Below, in pieces: positions 25,244 to 32,168 of a stretch of 64,000 bases of DNA; the first letter of the stretch is position 1; each line of letters starts with the position of its first letter. Made by a program: the position numbers and the translations under genes. Below the pieces are notes generated by a model. The model was not told the DNA's origin, searched no databases, and was given only the letters and a program-made list of their open reading frames with translations. This DNA is from Curtobacterium sp. ZW137 (GTDB lineage Bacteria; Actinomycetota; Actinomycetes; Actinomycetales; Microbacteriaceae): the NCBI RefSeq assembly GCF_003762905.1, contig NZ_RJKS01000003.1, positions 496,001 to 560,000 on the forward strand, read 5' to 3'.

Positions 25244-25741
25244 ATGGGCTTCTTGATCGTCGTGACCCTCGGTGGGTCGCTCGTCGCGCTCGTCCTGGGT
25301 GTCGCGGGGGCTCGGCGCGTCGGGCGGACGGCGCTCCTGGGCGAGGTCGTGATGCTCGCCGCCATGGCGGACGTCCACCTGCCGGCCATGGGCTTCGTGC
25401 CCGCACCGTTCTGGGCGGTCCTGCTCGGCGGCTGTGCGATGGTGACCGCGCTGGTCGACCGCGTCCGCCGTCCGCGCCGTCCGCAGGGGGGCCACCTGCA
25501 CGCGCTCGGCATGCTGCTCGGCGCGGTGTTCGTGGTGCTCGGTGCGGCGCACGCCGGTGACTCCGCGGGGCACCACCACGGCGCTGCGCTGCTGCTGCCG
25601 GTCGCCGTCGCGGTGGCCGTGCACGTCGGTGCCGTGGCGTGGAGCGTCGGGCGGCGCCGCGTCGCACGGACGGAGTCGGTGCGACGGATCGCGGCACTCG
25701 TCGGGCTGCTCGCGATGGGCGCGATGGCGGCCGTCCACTGA
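25244..25741 (+). CDS. Small His-rich four-helix membrane protein
   Basis: The 165-residue protein has about four to five hydrophobic segments (starting FLIVVTLGGSLVALVLGVAG) separated by short loops. Histidines occur near membrane edges: ADVHLPAMG, GGHLHALGM and GHHHGAALLL. I do not recognise the family with confidence; the pattern recalls actinobacterial DUF5134-type proteins. It is controlled by its own operator pair and divergent from the repressor gene, so it belongs to the regulon. Because the copper amine oxidase nearby has a His-rich tail, a role in metal handling is a reasonable guess, no more. Confidence 0.65.
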   Translation: MGFLIVVTLGGSLVALVLGVAGARRVGRTALLGEVVMLAAMADVHLPAMGFVPAPFWAVLLGGCAMVTALVDRVRRPRRPQGGHLHALGMLLGAVFVVLGAAHAGDSAGHHHGAALLLPVAVAVAVHVGAVAWSVGRRRVARTESVRRIAALVGLLAMGAMAAVH

Positions 25742-25809
25742 ACCACCTGCGGTCGTGACCAGCGTCGACGAGGCAACCCGGGCCTCCCGGCCGGACCATC
25801 CGCTACCAA

Positions 25810-25839
25810 ATTGGATCCAATTCTGGCAGTATCGGATGA
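25810..25839 (+). promoter_or_regulatory. Operator pair before the amidohydrolase/deaminase operon
   Basis: A perfect ATTGGATCCAAT palindrome occupies 25810-25821. A degenerate second core, GGATGA, starts at 25834, again 21 bp from the first core at 25813. The pair lies 50-80 bp before the amidohydrolase ATG. Confidence 0.65.
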
Positions 25840-25888
25840 CATGTGGGGAGCACCGTCCCCGCGAGCAGCCGACGAGGAGACGCCCAGG

Positions 25889-26650
25889 ATGATCATCGAC
25901 GCCTACAACACCACGCAGGACCGCCGTGGCCGGAGCGACTACCTCAGCGGTGTCCGGCCGGGCGAGGAGCCGCCCGCGTACACGCCGTTCGACGCGAACC
26001 GGATCCTGGACCGCATGGACGCGGCCGGCGTCGACCGCGCGATGGTGTGCTCGCTCGCGCAGGGGATCGAGAACGACTTCCTGATGGACCTGGTCGCCGC
26101 CCACCCGGACCGGCTGTTCGGCTTCGGACAGGTGATGCCGCAGTGGGAGAACGCGACCGACGAGATCCGCCGGTTCGCCGACGGTGGACTGGTCGGACTG
26201 AAGCTGCACCCGAGCCTGCACGGGTACCACGTGGCGGACCACGGCCTGCTCGACCCGCTGTTCGAGGTGTGCGCCGAGCTCGGCCTGCCCGTGCTCATCA
26301 ACGCCCTCGACGACGCGTTCTGCGCACCGTTCGCGATCGAGGAGATCGCCAAGGGCTTCCCGACGGTGCCGACGATCATCGCCCACATGGGTGCGGTGTG
26401 GAACGTGCCGGAGGCGATCATCGTCGCGGAGCGGAACCCGCACGTCTACCTCGAGACCTCGGCGACGCTCATGTCCGACGTCAAGCGCGCCTACGCCCGC
26501 CTCGGGGCCGAGAAGATCCTGCTCGGGTCCGAGTGGCCCGGCAGCGACTTCGACCTGGAGCGCATGAAGATCGCGAAGGCGATCCCGGACGAGGCCGACC
26601 GGGCGCTCGTCGAGGGCGGCAACATGGCACGGATCCTGGGCTGGTCGTGA
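25889..26650 (+). CDS. Amidohydrolase-2 family protein lacking canonical metal ligands
   Basis: The 253-residue protein has the overall pattern of the ACMSD/amidohydrolase-2 family: FDANRILDRMDAAGVDRAMV, GLVGLKLHPSLHGY, IIAHMGAVWN and LLGSEWPGSDF. Yet the N-terminal DxHxH ligand motif is replaced by IDAYNT, the middle His is replaced in VLINALDD, and the late Asp motif reads GSEWP. Only some catalytic-site residues remain, so it may be metal-free or have a changed mechanism. ATG 25889 follows GAGGAG. It is co-transcribed with the deaminase-like gene through a GTGA overlap. Confidence 0.8.
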   Translation: MIIDAYNTTQDRRGRSDYLSGVRPGEEPPAYTPFDANRILDRMDAAGVDRAMVCSLAQGIENDFLMDLVAAHPDRLFGFGQVMPQWENATDEIRRFADGGLVGLKLHPSLHGYHVADHGLLDPLFEVCAELGLPVLINALDDAFCAPFAIEEIAKGFPTVPTIIAHMGAVWNVPEAIIVAERNPHVYLETSATLMSDVKRAYARLGAEKILLGSEWPGSDFDLERMKIAKAIPDEADRALVEGGNMARILGWS

Positions 26651-27174
26651 GCGACCGGGGTGCGCCGGTGTCGTCGGAGCGTCCGGTCCTGGACGGGCCG
26701 CCGACGTCGTCGGAGCGTCCGGTCTTGGACGGGCCGCCGACCGGGATGGACACGGCCGACCGCGAGCTGCTCGACATCGCCACCGACGTGCTCGAGCGTC
26801 GGTACCGCGCGGGCGTGCACGAGGTCGCGGCGGCGCTCCGCCTGGCGGACGGCACCGTCGTCACCGGCCTGCACGTCGAGGCGTCGGCCGGTCGGGCGTC
26901 GGTGTGCGCCGAGTCAGCGGCGCTGAGCGCCGCGGTCGTCGCCGGCGCCGCGGTCGAGTCCGTCGTCGGTGTCCTGCGCCGACCGAGCGGGACGCTGCAC
27001 CTCATCGAGCCGTGCGGCGTCTGCGCCGAGCTGCTCGGCGACCACGCCCCGGACGCGCACGTGTGGGTGGCGGTCGGCGACGGGTTCGGCCCGGTCGGCG
27101 TCGCCGAACTGCTGCCGTTCCGGCGGCGCCGAGCGGCACGAGCGGCGTCCCACTCCGCGACACCTGAGGTTTAA
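26647..27174 (+). CDS. Cytidine deaminase-superfamily protein
   Basis: This 175-residue protein carries the zinc motif of cytidine and blasticidin-S deaminases: H76-V-E78 (LHVEASAGRASVCAE) and C123-G-V-C126 (EPCGVCAEL). The family deaminates amidine-like C-N bonds in nucleosides and related rings. The start could be GTG 26647, overlapping the upstream stop, or ATG 26746, which would remove a 12-residue sequence repeated twice (SSERPVLDGPPT) that is not part of the family fold. In a nitrogen catabolic cluster, it may deaminate a heterocycle or guanidino-like group. That is inference. Confidence 0.75.
   Translation: MSDRGAPVSSERPVLDGPPTSSERPVLDGPPTGMDTADRELLDIATDVLERRYRAGVHEVAAALRLADGTVVTGLHVEASAGRASVCAESAALSAAVVAGAAVESVVGVLRRPSGTLHLIEPCGVCAELLGDHAPDAHVWVAVGDGFGPVGVAELLPFRRRRAARAASHSATPEV
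26671..26742 (+). repeat. Two 36-bp tandem repeats in the deaminase-like gene
   Basis: Unit 1 is 26671-26706 and unit 2 is 26707-26742, differing at two bases. The length is 12 codons, so each copy adds one SSERPVLDGPPT block without changing the frame. The repeat precedes the conserved domain. Confidence 0.9.
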
Positions 27175-27212
27175 CGCCGCGGAAACACCCCCGACCCGTG
27201 CGGTGTCCGAAG

Positions 27213-27229
27213 CCGTCACAGAATGACGG
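27213..27229. terminator. Small hairpin between two plus-strand transcripts
   Basis: CCGTCA and TGACGG pair around CAGAA. The hairpin lies between the deaminase-like gene and the cysteine hydrolase, in a 111-bp gap that lacks the cluster operator. It may weaken read-through, or do nothing. Confidence 0.3.
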
Positions 27230-27285
27230 CGACGGCGCGCACCGGTCCCCACCCGAGTGCCCCCCGTCGTGGAAGGAACCACCGC

Positions 27286-27891
27286 ATGCTCGCCGTCTCC
27301 GGCAACCCCGTCCTGATCGTCGTCGACATCCAGGGCGGCGCCGCCTCGACGATGCCCACCCCGGGTATCCCCGTCATGAGCGGTCGCGCCGAACGCGCAC
27401 CCCGCGTCCGCGACCTCATCGAGCACTGCCGGTCCGCGGGCGTGCCGGTCGTCTTCATCCAGGAGGTCCACAAGGCGAACCTCGTCGACATCGGTCGGGA
27501 GCTCGACGGCGCCGAGGGGCCGCACTGCATCGAGGGCGAGGAGCAGACCGAGCTCGCCTCGTGGATCGACCCCCGACCGGAGGAGTTCGTCATCCGCAAG
27601 CGCCGGTACTCGGCGTTCTTCGGGACGGAGCTCGAGATCGTGCTCAAGGCCCACCGCGCCGGCACGGTGCTGCTCGTCGGCGGGCTCACCGACGTGTGCA
27701 TCCACTACACCGCCGCCGACGCGCACCAGCACGACTACGCGGTGCGGGTGCTCACCGACTGCGTCGCCGGGTCGAGCGAGCGTGCGCACGACGCGGCGCT
27801 CGAGGCGATCGCGTACCTGCAGCGCGACGCGCTCGTGACCGCGGCCGACGTGCGCTCGTGGCTCGACGAGCGGGAGCCGGCGCGTGCCTGA
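27286..27891 (+). CDS. Isochorismatase-family cysteine hydrolase
   Basis: The 201-residue cytosolic enzyme has the cysteine-hydrolase triad: D14 (LIVVDIQGG), K105 (VIRKRRYSAF) and C138 (GGLTDVCIHYTA), with the cis-peptide context before the cysteine. Family members include N-carbamoyl and ureido hydrolases, nicotinamidases and biuret-type hydrolases. EFVIRKRRYSAFFGTEL resembles N-carbamoylsarcosine-type hydrolases, though I cannot choose among them. ATG 27286 has GGAAGG upstream. It overlaps the following amidohydrolase gene by 8 bp. Confidence 0.88.
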   Translation: MLAVSGNPVLIVVDIQGGAASTMPTPGIPVMSGRAERAPRVRDLIEHCRSAGVPVVFIQEVHKANLVDIGRELDGAEGPHCIEGEEQTELASWIDPRPEEFVIRKRRYSAFFGTELEIVLKAHRAGTVLLVGGLTDVCIHYTAADAHQHDYAVRVLTDCVAGSSERAHDAALEAIAYLQRDALVTAADVRSWLDEREPARA

Positions 27892-29320
27892 GCCGACCAG
27901 CACGTCGGAGCGTGGGCCGGCCCGGATCGTCCTCGGCCGGATCCGCACGATGGACCCCGCGGCGCCGACGGCCGACGCCATGCTCGTCGTGGGTGACCGG
28001 ATCGTCGCGGTGGGCACGGAGGACGCGGTGCGGGCCGCCGCGCACGACTCCGCGGCTGCGCGTGACTCCGCGGCCGCGCGTGACTCCGCGGTCGCCGTGC
28101 ACGAGGAGCGCGTCGAGGGCACGGTGCTGCCCGGCTTCACCGACGCGCACGCCCACGCGCAGCGCGCCGGCCTCAAGGCGCTGCAACTGCTCGACGCGGA
28201 CGCGGGCGCCGACGCGTTCTCGGCCGTGATGCTCGCCGACGGCGATGCCGACCCGGACGCCCCGGACTGGCTCGGTGACACCCCGCCGACGCTCGACGAC
28301 CGGCTCGCCGCGATCCGCCGGGTGCAACCGCTCCTGCACGCCATGGGCTTCACCGGGGTCGTCGACCCGGCGGTCACGCTCCCCGAGCTCGCCGGGTACC
28401 GCGAGGCGCACCGGCGGGGTCTGCTCACCATGCGCGTGGTCGCGATGCCGTACCCGGAGCTCGGCACGGATGCCGTGCCCGACATCGACGCCGCGCTGGC
28501 CGTCCTCGAGTCGATCGACGGCGTCACGGGTGACGGCGACGACCTGCTGCGCCTCGGGCCGATCAAGGTCTACTACGACGGCGAGGGCATGAAGGGTCAG
28601 GCCCTGCTCGAGCGGCCGTGGGCCGGCGACGACCACGGCGTGCAGCGCATCTCCGCCGACGACTTCGCGCGGCTCGCCGCCGCCTGCGTCGGAGCCGGCT
28701 GGGGCCTCGGCGTCCACGCGGTCGGCAGCCGAGCGGTCGCAGAGGTCCTCGACGGCTTCGAGGCCGCCGAGCGGCAGACCGGCCGGGCCGTCGCACCCCT
28801 GCGGTGCCAGCTCATCCACGCCTACCTCGAACCGAGCCCGGCGAGCGCAGCCCGAGCGGCCCGCCTCGGCGTCGTCGCGTCGCTGCAGCCCACGATCGCC
28901 TGGAAGAACGCGGCCGGCCTGCGCCGACGGCTGGGCGACCGGGTGGACGAGGTGAACCCGATGCGCACCTGGCTCGACGCCGGAGCCGTCGTCGCGATGG
29001 GCTCGGACGCGCCGTACTTCCCGTTCGACCCGCGCGAGGTGGTCCCGGTCGCGTCCGCGCGTCGGATGCGCGACGTCGACGGACCGCTCGGCCCGGGGCA
29101 GGCGATCTCGGTGATCGACGCGGTGGCGGCCTACACCCGCGGGGCGGCACACGCGGCCTTCGCCGAGGACCGGCGCGGGGTGTTGCGAGCCGGTGCCCTG
29201 GCCGACTGGGTGCTCGTCGACGTCGACCCGGGCGACTGCACCCCCGACGAGTTCGCCCGCGCCCGCGTGCGACGGACGGTGGTGGGCGGCCGGACGGTCT
29301 TCACCGCGGTCCAGATGTAA
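27884..29320 (+). CDS. Amidohydrolase-3 (YtcJ-like) metal-dependent hydrolase
   Basis: The 478-residue protein keeps the full metal site of the family: HxH in FTDAHAHAQ, a lysine-containing strand (LGPIKVYYDG), His in WGLGVHAVG and QLIHAYLEP, and Asp in AMGSDAPYFP. It should hydrolyse an amide or imide in the cytosol. GTG 27884 lies 8 bases inside the end of the cysteine hydrolase gene. A repeated SAAARD block near residue 58 falls in a surface region of the small beta domain. In contrast to the two degenerate amidohydrolase-fold proteins nearby, this one looks fully active. Confidence 0.85.
   Translation: MPEPTSTSERGPARIVLGRIRTMDPAAPTADAMLVVGDRIVAVGTEDAVRAAAHDSAAARDSAAARDSAVAVHEERVEGTVLPGFTDAHAHAQRAGLKALQLLDADAGADAFSAVMLADGDADPDAPDWLGDTPPTLDDRLAAIRRVQPLLHAMGFTGVVDPAVTLPELAGYREAHRRGLLTMRVVAMPYPELGTDAVPDIDAALAVLESIDGVTGDGDDLLRLGPIKVYYDGEGMKGQALLERPWAGDDHGVQRISADDFARLAAACVGAGWGLGVHAVGSRAVAEVLDGFEAAERQTGRAVAPLRCQLIHAYLEPSPASAARAARLGVVASLQPTIAWKNAAGLRRRLGDRVDEVNPMRTWLDAGAVVAMGSDAPYFPFDPREVVPVASARRMRDVDGPLGPGQAISVIDAVAAYTRGAAHAAFAEDRRGVLRAGALADWVLVDVDPGDCTPDEFARARVRRTVVGGRTVFTAVQM
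28046..28099 (+). repeat. 18-bp tandem repeat in the amidohydrolase-3 gene
   Basis: Three adjacent 18-base units start at 28046, 28064 and 28082; the first two differ at one base and the third is diverged at its end. They encode DSAAAR-type blocks and keep the frame. Confidence 0.85.
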
Positions 29321-29335
29321 TCCACACGAAACATA

Positions 29336-29368
29336 GTTGGATGCGGATTGTCCTAGATTGGATCCAAG
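29336..29368 (+). promoter_or_regulatory. Operator pair before the ABC importer operon
   Basis: Cores GGATGC (29339-29344) and GGATCC (29360-29365) are 21 bp apart. TAGATT at 29354-29359 directly abuts the second core, the same 12-base string as at 12674-12685. The pair lies 60-90 bp before the substrate-binding protein start. Confidence 0.75.
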
Positions 29369-29428
29369 TTGGACCCGCTCGGGACTGACTCCCTGGCATC
29401 ACCCCGAATCCCATTGGAGGACAGCACC

Positions 29429-31009
29429 ATGGTGAGGAAGCGCATCCTCGTCGGCGTCGCGGTCGCGACCGCCGTCGGCCTCTCCCTGAGCGCGTGCAGC
29501 ACGTCCGGCTCTGCCGACGGCGGCAGCGGCGGCTCGACGACCAGCACGATCAACGCCGAGCTCTGGTACGCCCCGGCGACGTTCGACCCCGCGAAGGCCT
29601 CGGCCAGCTCGGACGTCGAGGTCGCCCGACTCGGCTTCGACACCCTGCTCCGGCAGGGCGAGGGCGACGACGGCGGGTACATCGGCGGCCTCGCGACCAA
29701 GTGGGACGCGGAGTCGGCCTCGAAGTACGAGTTCACCATCCGGGACGGGGCGACCTGCTCCGACGGCACCGAGATCACGCCGACCGTGGTGGCCAAGTCC
29801 TTCGAGTACCTCGTGGGGCTCGACGACTCGGGTGCCCAGACCTGGAAGAACCAGGCGTTCGGCTCGGGTGACCCCACCTTCACGCCCGACGACTCCGCCG
29901 GCACCCTCACGATCTCCCTCAGCTCGCCGTACTCGCAGCTGCTCGGCGGTCTGACCCGGCCCGGCACCGGCGTCATCTGCCCGGCCGGCATCGCCGACCC
30001 GAAGGGACTCGCCGCCGGCACCGTGAAGGGCGCCTGGTCCGGTCCGTACACCCTGACCAAGTCGGCCGCGGGCAAGAGCGTGCAGTACTCCCTGCGCTCG
30101 GACTACGACGCCTGGCCGGACTGGAAGACCGTCACCGGCAAGCCCGCGAAGACGATCAACATGACCGTGCAGGGCGACTCGAACACGAGCGCGAACCTGC
30201 TGCAGTCCGGTGGCGTCGACGTCGCCCGCTTCTACGACTCGAACGCCGAGCGCTTCACCGGCGACGGCTACTCGACCGTGAAGTTCGCCAGCTCGGCCTA
30301 CAACCTCGTCTTCAACGAGGCCGAGGGGTCCGGCTCGGTGTTCGCGGGCAACCAGCCACTGCGTGCGGCGGTCGCCCAGGCGATCGACACCAAGGGCTTC
30401 AACAACGCCGGACTCGACGGGCTCGGGGTCGCACAGACCACCGTGAACGCCGCCAGCTACCGGTGCGCCGTCGACGGCTCGTCGCTCGTGCAGTCGTACG
30501 ACGCGAAGGCGGCGGCGAAGGAGCTCAAGGGCAAGACCATCCGCCTGCTCATCATGTCGAACTGGGACCCCGCGGCGGACTTCCTCGCGGAGTCGCTGCG
30601 GAACGCCGGAGCCACCGTGAAGGTCTCCGCGCCGGACCCCGCCGACTGGACGACCCAGATGCGCACGAAGCCGGACACCTGGGACGTCGCGGTCGCGGCC
30701 GAGGACGCCCAGGTCGGCCTGATCAACCTCTCGATCGCCCGGTACCTCGGCCCGACCTACCCCGAGGGCGGCACGAACGTGTCCTCGAGCGACAACCCCG
30801 AGGGCCTGAAGGCCTACCAGGCCGCGATGGCGACGACCGACGAGGACGAGCAGTGCGCGGACTTCGCCACGGCGCAGAAGTCGATCCTGGAGCGGGTCGA
30901 CATGACCCCGCTCATCACGGACACGCACCGCTACGTCGCCCGCAAGGGCTTCGAGACGCACGTCTTCTCCGGCTACTGGGACCCGTCCGCCATGCGGATC
31001 GTCTCGTGA
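29429..31009 (+). CDS. ABC importer substrate-binding lipoprotein, peptide/opine type
   Basis: This 526-residue protein is the extracellular binding protein of a Dpp/Opp-type importer (SBP_bac_5). It has a lipoprotein signal with the lipobox LSAC and acylated C23, then family motifs such as TFDPAKASASSDVEVARLGFDTLL and NLVFNEAEGSGSVF. ATG 29429 follows TTGGAGGAC. It heads the operon of two permeases, two ATPases and an amidohydrolase, and its promoter carries the cluster's tandem operators. Homologues bind peptides, but also opines and other polar compounds, so the ligand is open. Confidence 0.9.
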   Translation: MVRKRILVGVAVATAVGLSLSACSTSGSADGGSGGSTTSTINAELWYAPATFDPAKASASSDVEVARLGFDTLLRQGEGDDGGYIGGLATKWDAESASKYEFTIRDGATCSDGTEITPTVVAKSFEYLVGLDDSGAQTWKNQAFGSGDPTFTPDDSAGTLTISLSSPYSQLLGGLTRPGTGVICPAGIADPKGLAAGTVKGAWSGPYTLTKSAAGKSVQYSLRSDYDAWPDWKTVTGKPAKTINMTVQGDSNTSANLLQSGGVDVARFYDSNAERFTGDGYSTVKFASSAYNLVFNEAEGSGSVFAGNQPLRAAVAQAIDTKGFNNAGLDGLGVAQTTVNAASYRCAVDGSSLVQSYDAKAAAKELKGKTIRLLIMSNWDPAADFLAESLRNAGATVKVSAPDPADWTTQMRTKPDTWDVAVAAEDAQVGLINLSIARYLGPTYPEGGTNVSSSDNPEGLKAYQAAMATTDEDEQCADFATAQKSILERVDMTPLITDTHRYVARKGFETHVFSGYWDPSAMRIVS

Positions 31010-31025
31010 CCGTCTGACGCGCTCA

Positions 31026-31075
31026 CCCAGCACCGCCCAGCACCATCCAGCACCGCCCAGCACCACCCAGCACCA
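31026..31075 (+). repeat. Five 10-bp tandem repeats (CCCAGCACCR)
   Basis: Five successive decamers close to CCCAGCACCG/A fill 31026-31075, and a degenerate sixth follows. They lie in the 106-bp gap between the binding-protein stop and the first permease. No spacer pattern suggests CRISPR. Expansion or contraction would change the distance between the two genes. Confidence 0.9.
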
Positions 31076-31115
31076 CCCCACCACCGCCCGGACCGGAGCA
31101 CCTGGAGGACCCGCG

Positions 31116-32168
31116 ATGAGCACCACCACCGTCGACCATCCCCCTGTGCCCGGTCCGGGCGCCTCGGACGCCCCCGTCGCAGCGGCTCCCCGAGCCGCGA
31201 GCCTCGGGGGCGCCTGGCGCCGGTTCCTGCTCCGTCGCGCCGGCGGCCTCGTCGTCAACCTCGCGCTGCTCGTCCTCGTGACCTTCCTGATCGTGCAGCT
31301 CATCCCCGGCGACCCGGCCACGGCCATCGCGGGCGACACAGCGTCGCTCGCACAGGTCGAGCTCGTCCGGCACCAGCTCGGCCTCGACCAGCCGCTCCCC
31401 GTCCAGCTCTGGCACTACGTCGCAGGCGTCGTCCAGGGCGACTTCGGGGACTCGTACAAGTACCGCGCACCGGCCATGGACATCGTCATGACCGCCGTGC
31501 CGTACACGCTCACCATCACGATCGTCGCCGTCCTGCTCCTGCTCGTCCTCGGACTGGCGCTCGGGATGACCGTCGGCGTCCTGACCCGCGGCGACCGCCA
31601 CCGGTGGCTCGACGTGACGTTCACCGCCGTCACCGGCCTCATCTCCTCGATCCCGACGTACGTCCTCGCCACCGGGTTCGTCGTCGTCTTCGCGGTCCTG
31701 CTGCACGTGCTGCCGCCCGCGTACTCGCCGGCCTACGACTTCGGGGCCGCCGCCGTGCTGCCGATCGCCTCGCTGACCGTCGGCGGCACGTGTTCCGTCG
31801 CCCGCATCGTCCGCCGGGAGACCGCGGTCATCCTCGAGCAGGACTACATGCGCACCGCACGCGGCTGGCGACTGCCGGCGCTGTCGATCTACGCGAAGCA
31901 CATGCTGCCGAACCTGCTCACCACCGCGCTGACGCTCTCCGGCATCATCCTGACCGCCCTGCTCGGCTCCGCGCTGATCACCGAGGCGGTGTTCGCCTGG
32001 CCCGGCCTCGGCGGCGTGATCGTCCAGGCGATCGCGGTCGACAAGGACTACCCGGTGATCCGCGCCGCCGTCTTCGTGATCGGCCTGATCTCCCTCGTGA
32101 TCACCCTGGTCATCGACATCATCCTGGGTCTCATCGACCCGCGCACCCTCGGAGAGAAGCGTGGCTGA
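31116..32168 (+). CDS. ABC transporter permease, DppB-like
   Basis: The 350-residue membrane protein has about six transmembrane segments, the first near residue 45 (GGLVVNLALLVLVTFLIVQL). It carries the peptide-permease motif GDFGDSYKYRAP and the EAA loop around TARGWRLPALSIYAKHMLPN, which docks to the ATPase. It forms the first half of the membrane channel. ATG 31116 follows CTGGAGGAC. It overlaps the next gene by 8 bp. Confidence 0.9.
   Translation: MSTTTVDHPPVPGPGASDAPVAAAPRAASLGGAWRRFLLRRAGGLVVNLALLVLVTFLIVQLIPGDPATAIAGDTASLAQVELVRHQLGLDQPLPVQLWHYVAGVVQGDFGDSYKYRAPAMDIVMTAVPYTLTITIVAVLLLLVLGLALGMTVGVLTRGDRHRWLDVTFTAVTGLISSIPTYVLATGFVVVFAVLLHVLPPAYSPAYDFGAAAVLPIASLTVGGTCSVARIVRRETAVILEQDYMRTARGWRLPALSIYAKHMLPNLLTTALTLSGIILTALLGSALITEAVFAWPGLGGVIVQAIAVDKDYPVIRAAVFVIGLISLVITLVIDIILGLIDPRTLGEKRG

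Noticed and set aside
25889-26650. ACMSD-type decarboxylase
   Set aside because: The overall pattern fits the family but the key HxH ligands are missing, so a decarboxylase function is not supported.
31026-31075. CRISPR-like array
   Set aside because: The units are contiguous decamers with no spacers and no cas genes nearby.
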